A stretch of DNA of 64,000 nt from Ceratotherium simum simum. Taxonomy: Eukaryota; Chordata; Mammalia; Perissodactyla; Rhinocerotidae. The stretch lies in the NCBI RefSeq assembly GCF_000283155.1, contig NW_004454180.1, positions 15,332,179 to 15,396,178 of the forward strand, read 5' to 3'. This document shows positions 1-11,840 of this stretch, piece by piece. The position numbers were made by a program, and so were the translations under genes. Position 1 is the stretch's first letter; the number at the start of each line of letters is the position of its first letter. The notes beneath the pieces were generated by a model. It saw only the letters and a program-made list of their open reading frames with translations, ran no database searches and was not told the DNA's origin.

Positions 1-2790
1 ATAAAAATCAGAGCAGAAATAAATGAAATTGAGACCAAAAAAACAGTAGCAAAGATTAATGATACAAAGAGTTTGTTCTTTGAGAAGATAAACAAAATTG
101 ACAAACCCTTAGCCAGACTTACTAAGAAAAAAAGAGAAAAGACTCAAGTAAATAAAATTAGAAATGAAAGAGGAGAAATTACAACGGATACCAAAGGATT
201 ATAAGAGAATACTATGAGAAATCGTATGCTAACAAATAGGACAATCTAGAAGATATAGATAAATTCTGAGACTCATACAATCTCCCAAAACTGAACCAAG
301 AAGAAATGAAGAATCTGAATAGACCAACCACAAGTAAAGAGATTGAAATAGTAATCAAAAACCTCCCAAAAAATAAAAGTCCAGGACCAGATGGCTTCTC
401 CGGTGCATTTTCCAAAACATTCAAATAAGATTTCATATCCATCCTTCTCAAACTATTCCAAAAAGTAGAGGAAGATGGAACACTTCCTAAATCATTCTAT
501 GAGGCCAACATCACTCTGATACCAAAGCAACACAAAGACAATACAAAGAAAGAAAATTACAGGCCAATATCACTGATGAACATAGATGCAAAAATCCTCA
601 ACAAAATATTGGCAAGCTGAATACAGCAATACATTAAAAAGATCATACACCATGATCAAGTGGGATTTATACCAGGGATGCAGGGATGGTTCAACATCCA
701 CAAATCAATCAATATGATACACCACATCAACAAAACAAAGAATAAATACCACAAGGTAATCGCAATAGATGCAGAGAAGGCATTTGACAAGATACAACAT
801 CCATTTATGATAAAAACTCTCAACAATTAATGAAGAAAAGTAGCTCAACATACTAAAGGCTATTTATGACAAACCCACAGCCAATATCATACTCAACGGG
901 GAAAGCCTGAAAGCCATTCCTCTGAGAACAGGAACGAGGCAGGGCTGCCCACTCTCACCACTCCTATTCAACACAGTACTGGAGGTTTTGGCCAGAGCAA
1001 TTAGGCAAGAAAAAGGAATAAAAGGAATCCAAATAGGCAATGAAGAAGTGAAACTCTCACTATTTGCAGACGACATGACATTATATATAGAAATCCTAAA
1101 GAATCCATTGGAAAACTATTAGTTATAATCAACAAGTACAGCAAAGTCACAGGGTACAACATCAATCTACAAAAATCAGTTGCATTTCTGTATCCTAACA
1201 ACGAACTAAAAGAAAGAGAGCTCAAAAAGATAATACCATTTACAATTGCATCAAAAAGAATGAAATATCTAGGAAAAAATCTAACCAAGGTGGGGAAATA
1301 CGTATACAATGAAAACTACAAGACATTATTGAAAGAAATCGATGACGACATAAAGAAATGGAAAGACATCCCATGCACATGGACTGGAAGAATAAACATA
1401 GTTAAAATGTCTATATTACCTAAAGCAATCTACAGATTCAATGCAATCCCAATCAGAATCCCAATGAGACTCCTCATGGAAATAGAACAAAGAATACTAA
1501 AATTCATATGGGGCAACAAAAGACCCTGAATAGCTAAAGCAATCCTAAGAAAAAAGAACAAAGCTGGAGGCAACACAATCCCTGACTGCAAAACATACTA
1601 CAATGCAACAGTAATCAAAACATCATGGTACTGGTGCAAAAACAGACACACAGATCAATGGAACAGAATTGAAAGTCCAAAAATAAAACCACACATATAG
1701 GGAGAGCTAATTTTCGACAAAGGAGCTAAGAACATACAATGGAGAAAGGAAAGTCTCTTCAATAAATGGTGTTGGGAAAACTGGACAGCCACATGCAAAA
1801 GAATGAAAGTGGACCATGTGCTATCGCCATTCACAAAAATTAACTCAAAATGGATCAAAGACCTGAAGGTGAGACCTGAAACTATAAAACTCATAGAAGA
1901 AAATATAGGCAACACACTATTTAACATTGGTTTTAAAGGAATCTTTTCGGATGTCATGCCTACCCAGACTAGGGAAACTAAAGAAAAAATAAACAAGTGG
2001 GACTTTATCAGATTAAAGAGCTTCTACAAGACAAACAAAACCAGAATCAAGATGAACAGACAACCCACCAGCTGGGAGAAAATATTTGCAAAACCTATAT
2101 CTGACAAGGGATTAATCTCCATAATATATATAAAGGACTCACACAACTGAACAACAAAAGAACAAATAACCCGATCAAAAAATGGGCAGAGGAAATGAAC
2201 AGACACTTCTCCAAAGAAGATATACAGATGGCCAACAGGCAAATGAAAAGATGTTCAACCACTAATCATCAGGGAAATGCAAATCAACACAACAGTAAGA
2301 TATCACCTCATGCCCATTAGAATGGCTATAATCACCAAGACAAAAAACAACAAATGTTGGAGAGAATGTGGAGAAACAGGAACCCTCACACATAGCTGGT
2401 GGGAATGCAAACTTGTGCAACCTCTATGGAAAACAGTACGGAGATTCCTCAAAGAATTAAAAACAGAAATACCCTATGATCCAGCTATCCCATTACTGGG
2501 AATCTATCCAACGAACCTGAAATCAACAATCCAAAGAGGCTTATGCACCCCTATATTCATTGCAGCATCATTCACTATAGCCAAGAAGTGGAAGCAACGC
2601 AAGTGTCCCTCAAGTGATGATTGAATAAAGAAGATGTGGTATATATATACAATGGAATACTACTCAGCCATAAAAAGGACAAAATCGTCCCATTTGCAAC
2701 AACATGGATGGGCCTGGAGGGTATTATGTTAAGTGAAATAAGCCAGAAAGAGAAAGACAAACACTGCATGATCTCACTCATATGTGGAAT
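1..2790 (+). pseudogene. L1 ORF2 remnant (reverse transcriptase and C-terminal domain), broken
   Basis: In an intact L1, ORF2 encodes the endonuclease/reverse transcriptase that copies L1 RNA into nicked chromosomal DNA. Here only the part after the endonuclease is present. The RT catalytic motif FADD is readable at 1063-1074, after a recognisable fingers/palm region ([12 protein letters not shown] near 660-700). Further on, 1260-1529 stays open and reads like the post-RT segment, with a [17 protein letters not shown] block. The C-terminal cysteine motif C-x3-C-x7-H-x4-C is intact at 2355-2408. In-frame stops and frameshifts divide the frame into pieces (for example TAA near 201 and breaks near 830, 1110 and 1528), so no functional protein can be made. 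Confidence 0.93.
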
Positions 2791-2958
2791 ATAAACCAAC
2801 ACATGGACTGAGAAACCTGTATTGTGGTTACCAGGGGCAATGGGGGTAGGGGGTGGGCACAAGGGGTGAAGGGAGACATATATATGGTGATGGACAAACA
2901 AAAATGTACAACCCAAAATTTCACAATGTTATAAACTATTAAAACATCAATAAAAAAA
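1..2958 (+). mobile_element. LINE-1, 3' part, decayed (perissodactyl L1 lineage)
   Basis: This is the 3' part of a LINE-1 whose 5' part lies beyond the left edge. At base 1 it is already inside ORF2, between the endonuclease and reverse-transcriptase domains. ORF2 is followed by a short 3' UTR (about 2790-2945) and an A-rich tail ending near 2958. Its 3' UTR resembles that of the L1 at 42132-44773 (both end with an ACAATGTTATAAAC-like stretch) but is clearly diverged, so the two look like different subfamilies or ages of one lineage. Many stops and frameshifts make it inactive. The upstream target-site duplication is outside the window, so the insertion site cannot be confirmed. Confidence 0.93.
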
Positions 2959-5900
2959 AGATCTATAATATGAACTCAAAAACATAAAACATGGAGGGGG
3001 GAAGTAAAATGTAGTGCTTTTAGAATGCACTGGAACTTATGTGACCATCAGCCTAAAATAGACTGCTATATACGTGGGTTGTTTACATATGGACCTCATG
3101 GTAACCACAAACCAAAAACCTATAATAGATACAGAAAAAATAAAGAGAAAGGAATCCAAACATAACACTAAAGAAAGTCATCAAATCAAAAGAAAAGTGA
3201 GCAAGAGAAGAAAAAACGAACAGAGAAAAACTATAAAAACAACCAGAAAAGAATTAACAAAATAGCAATAAGTATATACCTATCAATAACCACTTTAAAT
3301 GTAAATGGACTAAATGCTCCAATAAAAAGACATAGGGTGGCTGAATGGATAAATAAAAAAAAATACCCATTTATATGCTGTCTACAAGAGACTCACGTCA
3401 GATCTAAACACACACACAGACTGAAAGTGAAGGGATGGAAAAAGATTTTCCATGTAAATGGAAACAAAAAGAAACCTGGGGTACCAATACTTTTATCAGA
3501 CAAAATAGACTTTGAAACAGAGTGTAATAAGAGACAAAGATGGGCACTACATAATGACAAAGAGGTCAATCCAGCAAGAAGACATAACATTTATAAATAT
3601 ACATGCACCCAATATAGGCGCACTAAGATATATGAAGTAAATATTAATGAGACTAAAGGAAGAAATTGACAGCAATACAATAATAGTAGGGGACTTTAAC
3701 ACCCAATTTATATCAGTGGATGGATCGTCCAGATAGAAAATCAACAAGGAAACATTGGCCTTAAAAGACACATTAGACCAGATGGACTTAATAGATATAT
3801 ACAGAACATTCCATCCCCAAACAGCAGAATACATATTTTTTTTTTCATGTGTACATGGAACATTCTCCAGGATAGGTCACATATTAGGCCACAAAACAAG
3901 TCTCAATAAATTTAAGGAGACTGAAATCATATGAAGCATCTTTTTTGACCACAACAGTATGAAATGAAAGTAGAAATTAATTACAAGAAGAAAACTGGAA
4001 AAAACACAAACATATGGAGGCTACTAAACAACCAACGAGTCAACAAACAAATCAAGAGGAAATCAAAAAATCAAAAAATATCTTGAGATAAATGAAAATG
4101 GAAACACAATGTTCCAACAGCTATAGGCTGCAGCAAAAGATATTCCAAGAGGGAAGTTTATAGTGACACAGGCCTACCTCAGGAAACAAGAAAAATCTCA
4201 TAAAAACAATCACCCTTACACTTAAAGGAACTAGAAGAAAAAGAACAAACAAAGCCCAAAATTAGTAGAAGGAAGGAAATAATAATGATCAGAGATGAAA
4301 TAAATGAAATAGATACTAAAGAAACAATAGAAAAGATCAATGAAACTAAGAGCTGGCTCTTTGAAAAGATAAACAAAATTGATAAACTGTTAGCCAGACT
4401 CATCAAGAAAAAAAGAGAGAGGGTCCAAATAAATAAAATCAGCGATGAAAGAGATGTTACAACTGACACCACAGAAATACAAAGGCTTGTAAGAGATTAC
4501 TATAATAACTATATTATATATAAATATTCATACACCAACAAATTGGATGACCTAGAAGAAATGGATAAACTCCTAGAAATATGCAATTTTCCAAGACTGA
4601 ATCGAGAAGAGATAGAAAAATCTGAACAGACCAATTACCAGTAATGAAATTGAATTAGTAATTTAAAAACTCCCAACAAACAAAAGTCCAGGATCAAATG
4701 GCTTCACAGGTGAATTCTACTAAATGTTTAAATAAGAGTTAATACCTATCCTTCTTAAGTTATTCCAAAAAAGTGAAGAAAAAGGAACATTTCCAAACTC
4801 ATTCTACGAGGTCAGCAATACCTTGACACCAACCAGACAAAAACACTATAAAAAATAATTACAGGCCAATATCCTTGATGAACACAGATGCAAAAAGCCT
4901 CAACAAAATATTAGCAAACTGAATTCAACAGCACATTAAAAGAATATACACCATGATTAAGTGGGATTTATCTCAAGGATGCAAGGGTGGTTCAATATCT
5001 GCAAATCAATCAAAGTGATACACCACATTAACAAAATGAAGGATAAAAATCACATTATCATCTTAATTCATGCAGAAAAAGCATTTAACAAAATTCAACG
5101 TCCATTTATGATGAAAATTCTCACCAGTGTGTGTATAGAGGAAACATATCTCAACATAATAAAGACTATATATGATAAACTCACAGCTAAAATTATATTC
5201 AATGGTAAAAAGCTGAAAGCATTTCCTTTAAGATCAGAAATAAGATAAGGATACACACTCTTGCCCCTTTTAGTCAACATAGTATCGGAAGTCCTAGCCA
5301 TAACAATCAGACAAGAAAAAGAAATAAAAGGCATCCAAATTGGAAAAGAAGAAGTAAAACTGTCACTATTTGCAGATGACATGATACAATATATAGAAAA
5401 TCCTAAAGACCACCAAAAAAATTAGAACTAATAAATTAATTCAGTAAAATTGCAGGATACAAAATCAATATGCAGAAATCTGTTACATTTCTATACACCA
5501 ATAACCAACAATCAGAAAGAGAAATTAAGAAAACAATCCCATTTACAATTGTATAAAAAAGAATAAAATACCTAGGCATAAATTTAAGTAAGGATCTGAA
5601 AGACCTGTCCTCTGAAAACTATAAGACATTGATGAAAGAAATTGAAGAAGACACAAATAAATAGAAATATGTACTGTGCTCGTGGGTTGGAAGAATTAAT
5701 ATTGTTAAAATGTCCATACTACCCAAGGCAATCTGCAGATTCAATGCAATCCCTATCAAAATACCAATGGCATTTTTCACAGATTGAAAACAAATAATCC
5801 TAAAATATGTATGGAACCACAGAAGAACCCAAGGAAGCAATTCTGAGAAAGAAGAACAAAGCTGAAAGTATCATGCTGCCTGATTTCAAACTATACTACA

Positions 5901-7430
5901 AAGCTACGGTAATCAAACCAGGATGGTATTGGTACAAAAAACAGACACATAGATCAATGGACCAGAATAAAGAGCCCAGAAATAAACTCATGCTTATATG
6001 GTCAATTAATCTACAACAAAGGAGGCCAGAACATACAATGGGGAAAAGAAAGTCTCTTCAACAAATAGTGTTGGGAAAACTGGACAGCTACACACAAAAG
6101 AATAAAACTGAACACCTTTCTTATACCATACACAAAAATAGACTCAAAATGGGTTAAAGATTTAAATGTAAGACTTGAAACCATAAAACTCCTAGAAGAA
6201 AATATAGGCAGTCAGTTCTTTGATATCAGTCTTAGCAATATGTTTTTGGATACGTCTCCTCATGCAAAGGCAACAAAAGCAAAAATAAACAAATGAGCCT
6301 ACATCAAACTAAAAAGCTTTTGCACGGCAAAGGAAACCATCAACAAAATGAAAAGGCAACCTACTAAAAGGGAGAAAATATTTTCAAATGTTATATCTGA
6401 TAGGGAGTTAATATCCAAAATATATGAAGACCTCATACAACTCAATATCACAAAAACAATCTGATCATAAATATGGGCAGAGGACCTGAATAGACATTTT
6501 CCCAGAGACGACATACAGATGGCCAACAGACACATGAAAAGATATTTAACATCACTAATACAAATCAAAACCACAATAAGATATCACCTCATGCCTGTCA
6601 GAATGGCTATTATCAAAAAGACAGCAAATAATAAGTGTGGGCAACAATGTGGGGAAAAGGTAACCCTCATACACTGTTGGTGGGAATGTAAACTGGTGTA
6701 GCCACTATGCAAACAGTATGAAGATTCCTTAAAAAATTAAAAATAGAACTACCATACCATCCAGCAATTCTACTTCTGGTATTTATCCAAAGAAAACAAA
6801 AACACTAATTCAAAAAGATATATGCACCCCCACGTTCATTGCAGCATTATTTACAATAGCCGCGATATGGAAGCAACCTAAGTGTCCTTCAATAGATGAA
6901 TGGATAAAGAAGATGTGATATATATACACAATGAAATATTACTCAGCCATAAAAGAGAATGAAATCTTGCCATTTGTGACAACATGGATGGACCTAGAGG
7001 GTATTATGCTAAGTGAAATAATTTAAACAGAGAATGACAAATACCATATAATTTCACTTATATGTGGAGTCTAAAAAACAAAGCAAATGAACAAACAAAA
7101 CAAAACAGAAACAAACTCATAGATACAAGGAACAAACTGATGGTCGTCAGAAGGGAGGGAAGTGGACAGATGTGTGAAAGCAGTGAAGGGGATTAAGAGG
7201 TACAAACTTCCAGTTATAAAATAAATAAGTCATGGGATGTAATGTACAGCATAGGGAATATAGTCAATAACATTGCAATAACTGTGTATGATGACAGATG
7301 GTTACTAGACTAGCTGTGGTGATCATTTCACAAGGTATATAAATGTTGAATCACTGTGTTACACCTGAAACTAACATAATGTTGTATGTCAACTATACTT
7401 CAATAAATAAATAAATAAATAAATAAATAT
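2959..7430 (+). mobile_element. LINE-1, L1MA-like, long old copy
   Basis: This is an older L1 starting in the ORF1-ORF2 spacer region (about 2959-3290). It carries a complete but degenerate ORF2 (about 3290-7080), a 3' UTR with purine-rich and TACAAACTTCCAGTTATAAA-type blocks (about 7080-7400), and an AAAT-repeat tail at about 7403-7430. The 3' UTR resembles the L1MA-type group found across placental mammals. It is more decayed than the L1 immediately upstream. Its left end coincides with the tail of that L1, so its true 5' part may lie left of the window with the younger L1 inserted into it. Confidence 0.88.
3290..7080 (+). pseudogene. L1 ORF2 remnant, nearly full length, many stops
   Basis: The frame begins with the endonuclease signature LNVNGLNAPIKRHR followed by CLQETH (about 3295-3400), typical of the L1 apurinic/apyrimidinic-like endonuclease that nicks target DNA. 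A conserved RT-finger region ([11 protein letters not shown]) lies near 4965-5000. The RT catalytic FADD codons lie at about 5369-5380. The C-terminal C-x3-C-x7-H-x4-C motif (C-GQQ-C ... H ... C) is still readable around 6636-6690. Numerous stops and frameshifts (for example near 3669, 4644, 5248, 5400 and 6295) make it a pseudogene. The longest open piece is only about 119 codons. Confidence 0.9.
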
Positions 7431-8360
7431 AGTATATCCATACTATAGAATTTTATTTGACATAAAGAGAATGAAGTACAGATATATACTACATGAATAA
7501 ACCATGAAAACTTTATGCTAAGTGAAAGAAGTCAATTACATTAGACCACATATTATATAATTCCATTTATATAAAATATCCAAAATAAGCAGAGACTGAA
7601 AGTAGATTAGTGGTTGCTTTGGTCTGGAAAGGTTGGGGGTGGGGTCAAGGGAAGTGACTACTAATGCCTGTGGGTTTCTTTCTTGGGTGATGAATATTGT
7701 TGACCTAAATAAAGAAGTAAACTGAAGCAAGCTCAAAAAGATGAGTTTACCTGGGAATAGCAGAAGAATTGCAATTCGGAACATACAAAGTGTAGCAAGC
7801 ATGGGTGAGTTTCTTGAGAGTTTGGGGTAGGTTGTATTTATGGGCAGGGAATGTAAAGAGGGGAGAGTTCAATTAGAGTCCAGAAAAACAAAGGGATACC
7901 AGCCTTGAAAACCCCCCAAGCAGACATCAGTCCAGTCACACAAACAAAGCTCAATTCAGCTCACTTTGTGAGACCTACCCTACCTGGGTCATCTACTGTT
8001 CATGCCTCTGGCAAAACTCCTCAATGTTGACATGACACAACCTCTGACCAACTTCCTATCATCCAAGAAAATTCCAACACTTTCAATTTTCTGTAAATCC
8101 GGCATTTACAAGGAATCAGTCTCCTAGTCTTAAGTTTTGTCTTCCTGAGGGCACATGCACGAGATTCTTCATTTTATATCCTCCAGTCCTATTTTAGATT
8201 GAAATTCTTTCACAATATGATATAAAATTGCTTGTGGTGATTATTGTACAACTCTGTGAATATACTAAAAATCATTGAATTGTGCACTTTAAATGGATGA
8301 ATTGTATTGTATATGAATTATGTCTCAAAAACCTGCTTTAAAAAATACGCAAATAAAAGA
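7431..8360 (+). mobile_element. LINE-1 3' end, L1MB/L1MC-like, split by an LTR
   Basis: Two collinear pieces, 7431-7697 and 8215-8360, match the last part of an old L1. They contain the GAAAGAAGTCAATTACATTA-like block just after ORF2, the GTGGTTGCTTTGG stretch, then TGTGCACTTTAAATGGATGA and an A-rich tail. The interruption at 7698-8214 is a separate LTR insertion. The fragment begins exactly at the tail of the L1MA-like copy, so that copy may have inserted into this older one; the matching upstream half would lie outside the window. Confidence 0.8.
7698..8214 (-). mobile_element. Solo LTR, ERV1-type, inserted in old L1
   Basis: The element has TG...CA ends and is flanked by the 4-bp direct repeat ATAT (7694-7697 and 8215-8218). 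A 4-bp duplication is usual for class I (gammaretrovirus-like) ERV LTRs. Read on the minus strand, its 3' end has the layout of class I LTRs: a degraded polyadenylation-signal region (GGTAAACTC), a T-rich stretch and a final AGGTCAACA. No internal retroviral sequence adjoins it, so it is a solo LTR left by recombination. The exact family is not resolved. The 4-bp repeat falls in AT-rich DNA, so chance cannot be fully excluded. Confidence 0.65.
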
Positions 8361-8414
8361 AATGGAGATTTTAGAATGAAGGACAAAGTTGCCAAAAAAT
8401 TTTGCTTATATATG

Positions 8415-8792
8415 TGTCCTACGAACTGAATGTTTGTCTTCCCCCCTCCGATTTCATGTGCTGAAATCTAATGACCAATGTGATCTTACTTAGAGGTGGG
8501 GCCTTTGGGAGGTAATTAGATTATGAGGGTAGAGCCCTCATGAAAGGGATTAGTGCCCTTAGAAGAGGCCAGAGAGCTAGCTCTCTCCTCAGGATACAAG
8601 GTTACCTACCATATGAGGATACAAGGAGAAGTCAGCTGTCTGCAACCCTGAAGAGGGCTCTCACCAGAACCTAATCACACTGGCACTATGATTTGACTTC
8701 AGGACTCCAGAACTGTGAGAAATAAATTTCTGTTTTTGATAAGGCACTCAGTTTACAGCATTTTGTTATAGCAGCCTGAGTTAACCAAGACA
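8415..8792 (+). mobile_element. Solo LTR, ERVL-MaLR (MST/MLT1-type)
   Basis: The sequence runs from TGTCCTACGAACTGAATGTT to CCAAGACA and carries recognisable MaLR blocks: GAGGTGGGGCCTTTGGGAGG, AGGGATTAGTGCCC, CTCCAGAACTGTGAGAAATA (which includes the polyadenylation signal), and TTTTGTTATAGCAGCC near the end. The flanks ATATG (8410-8414) and ATGTG (8793-8797) match at four of five bases, consistent with an aged 5-bp target duplication. No internal MaLR sequence is attached. Confidence 0.85.
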
Positions 8793-10147
8793 ATGTGGCT
8801 TTTAAAGAAAATTCTCTCCTAAATCATGTCACTGATATGCTAAGATAATTCTAATAAAGCCAAGAAAGAAATATGGTGATCCATTTATGAGAGTCTGTGG
8901 GTAGGTCACTCAGTCTCTAGATTAGCCCTTAAACTACAGGAGAAGCGAGACTTATACATTCTGCCCAGTCCGCAGAGAACAAGGTCAAAGTCCTAGCTAT
9001 TTTTAAAAATCATATTTTACCTTAAAATCTCAGAATGATGGCTTATCAACCATATTGTTGATGGTGGGGAAAGGAATAGATTATCAGTTGCCTAGTTAGG
9101 ATTTAGAAAGTTTTTATATATTTTTCTATCAGATATGACTAACCCTATTGAATAAATCATATTTTCTGAAGAGATATTTAATCTAAAGAAAAAATTTAAA
9201 TTAATAATGAATATTCTATTTAATAGAAAATCACCCAAATACTATCAAAATTTTCTCTCGTCACTCATAAATTCTTTCAGCTTGAATCATCATCCTTCAG
9301 AAATTTTATTCAGAAAACATGTAACAGACTTATAACCATTGATCTGCCCTTCCTGCATTCTACTTCATGCAGTGTTAAGAGATAGAGATATCTTTTATTA
9401 AAACAGTATTCTCGTACTATGCCTTGTGTCACCTGCCCTCATTGGCTCTCTGTTGTCATAGAGTGAAGATTTACAAACTGAAATTCATATAACACTGATT
9501 TGTACAGTCACCCACTTCTGTGTTGTAAAAATATTAGAGCTTACATTTATTTTGCTTTTTAATCTTATTCTTTTAATTTCTGTTTATATATGTCTCATAA
9601 TATACCCATTATATTATTAACCCAGTAGTACTTGTATATAATGTATAAAAAAAAATCCATATTTTGGAGATGGGTGCTCAAGATATGTTTTCTTTTATCA
9701 ATGGTAAATGTAACAGAAATTTGGGGAATCAGTGCTCTCCAGGAATCATTCATAACTGGAGGTGGAGTTAGACGTTTGTATGGGTATTTTTTACAATGAT
9801 TTGGGAACACTAGAATTTAGTGTGTGAGAAAGGAGAGCAGGGAGGGATGGTAGATATCCCGCATGGCATTGTTCTAATGAATGAAGATTTTTCCTGAGTC
9901 TTGCACCACTGTCAAAAGTATCATTGGGTAGTAATTGGGTGAAAAAAACAACTGAATTTCATTTCACAAATAAGCAAAAGGCCTTTTCCTTTTACAGTTT
10001 TTGTTGTTTCAATTATTCAGAAATGCAAGACCTATGAAAATTGAGGGAAATTTTTTTTTAGATTGACCATTTAGGAAAATTACATCACCTGTAGTAATCA
10101 TGTTAGTGGTATTTGAGTTGCCAATACAACACATCTGAATCAGCCTG
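8793..10147. other. No gene seen; AT-rich unique sequence
   Basis: No open frame of note, no clear repeat family and no RNA gene was recognised. A 71-codon minus-strand ORF at 9595-9810 has no domain-like composition and is judged to be chance. Confidence 0.5.
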
Positions 10148-10810
10148 TGATGGCACCAAGATGTGCCACTCTAGTATGAGGATTATTTTGAGCTGAAGAC
10201 AATCAAGGCTCAGAAGACTCAGAAAGAAATTTTTACCTCACCCCCACTAACTGCCTAAAAGAATTTAAGATAGAAGGCCTGTCCTCAGGACAGGCCATCA
10301 CCATAGATAACTCTGGGTATGGATAGATTGTGAGGGTCCTTGCTAAGCCCATTCTTATCAAAGATCTGAAAACCAAGTAAAAGTAGAAATTATCCTTTGT
10401 AAGAGACACTTATATTTATAAAGGAAATCTCCATTTGTAAAGGTATCTCCCTCTCTGTATCAGGAAGAAGGGGGGATGACCTTATCTCTAGAAACTCTTA
10501 TCAATGCGGAAGGCAAGGACTTAAATCTGCATATTAACCTTACTCTTGTTTACTGTGCTTTTCTCATAATCTCCTATAACTGACTCCCCCTACCCCCAAC
10601 ATCTTCCTTTGTCTTTAGCTGAAGATAGTATTTAAGATGAGAACCGCCCCCATTTTGTCAAGTTACCCAGATTTCCTGGGTCTTTCCCATGTATACATGT
10701 TATAAAGCTTTGTTTGATTTTCTCATGTTATTCTGTCTTATGTCAATTTAATTCATAGCCCAGCCAGAAAAGACCCAGAGTGGGTAGAGGATAAGTCTTC
10801 CTTCCCTACA
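10148..10810 (+). mobile_element. Solo LTR, probably ERV1-type, family unresolved
   Basis: The element starts TGATGGCACC, ends CCCTACA, and is flanked by CCTG on both sides (10144-10147 and 10811-10814), a 4-bp duplication typical of class I ERVs. A TATAAAGC box close to the 3' end resembles a degraded polyadenylation signal followed by the usual T-rich stretch, which supports + orientation. It contains a perfect 10-bp-arm palindrome at 10276-10296. No retroviral genes flank it. Confidence 0.6.
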
Positions 10811-11019
10811 CCTGCAATTATAGGTAATTCTATCCATAGGTGATTCAGATCCAAGCATCTGAATTCTTTATTATGTCTTCTAATGCAGTCATATCTGGGC
10901 ATTTATGTCTTGAAATTTATATATTTTTTCTTTATGTTGAATTTGGGTTTTCTTAGTTAGAAAAGTGTATTGATAAGTCATATTACCTATGAATTTTATT
11001 TCTAAGTGGCAAAGTGGAG

Positions 11020-11107
11020 ATTATAATATATATTTATGATATTTCATATATATGTGTATACCTGTATATATACACATATATAACAAATATATATATATAT
11101 TTTTTTT
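11020..11107. repeat. AT-rich (TA)n-type low-complexity tract
   Basis: Alternating TA/CATA repeats form a simple-sequence tract. It supplied the AT-rich target site for the adjacent SINE. Confidence 0.8.
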
Positions 11108-11313
11108 AAAGATTTTATTTATTTATTTATTTTTCCCCCAAAGCCCCAGCAGATAGTTGCATGTCGTAGTTGCACATCCTTCTAGCTGCTGCATGTGGGA
11201 CGCGGCCTCAGCATGGCCGGAGAAGCGGTGCGTCGGTGCGCGCCCGGGATCCGAACCCGTGCCGCCAGCAGCGGAGCGCGCGCACTTAACCACCAAGCCA
11301 CGGGGCCGGCCCC
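11101..11313 (-). mobile_element. ERE SINE (perissodactyl, tRNA-derived)
   Basis: The reverse complement begins GGGGCCGGCC at the right end and has the tRNA-like promoter region (GGTTAAGTGCGCG, then the GGTTCGGATCC box). The body contains the GCTGCTGGGGCTTTGG-type segment and ends in an A-rich tail (here T-rich, left). The 14-bp duplication TAACAAATATATAT flanks it (11081-11094 and 11314-11327), which fixes the limits. Its body is of the type also seen at 23332 and 30594, unlike the type at 53031. Confidence 0.93.
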
Positions 11314-11509
11314 TAACAAATATATATTTTTTATAAAAATAGGTCTTTGGGTCAGACAGAGTTGAGACCACTGACCTACAGGCTAACAACCATGTAATTT
11401 TCGGGCTTGAGTGTCTGCCGTCAGCTTGTCATTCCAGCATCAGCCTTTGCAACTGCTCCCTTGTATATGTTCTGTTTTCAACATACCACACCGGCTAATC
11501 ATGTTTTCC

Positions 11510-11840
11510 AAATATGCCATGCACTGTCATACCTATCCTCATTCCTTTTTTCTGTCTCCTTTTTCTCAAAAATTCTTACTCCTTTTTGTAAGACTCTTCT
11601 CAAATGACAACACCCTTAGACAGAGTTTATTACTGTCATTCCTGGGCTACTATAGCATTTTGCCCTTATCTCCTACATAACACTCCTATTTCTATCTTCC
11701 CAATTAAACTGTGATCTTCTAAAGGGCAGAGATGATGTCTTTTTCATTCTTTGGAGGCAGGGATTACTTTTTCTTCATTTTTATCAGCACTTGGTTGCCT
11801 AAATGAATAGTTTTTGATCATCCACTTATTCAATAAAATT
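11510..11840 (+). mobile_element. L2 LINE, 3' end relic
   Basis: The segment shows the L2 3' end pattern: a C/T-rich stretch, then AAACTGTGATCTTCTAAAGG-GCAGAGATGATGTCTTTTTC, and a final CACTTGGTTGCCTAAATGAA-like end. It is diverged and short, as expected for this ancient family. Confidence 0.6.
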
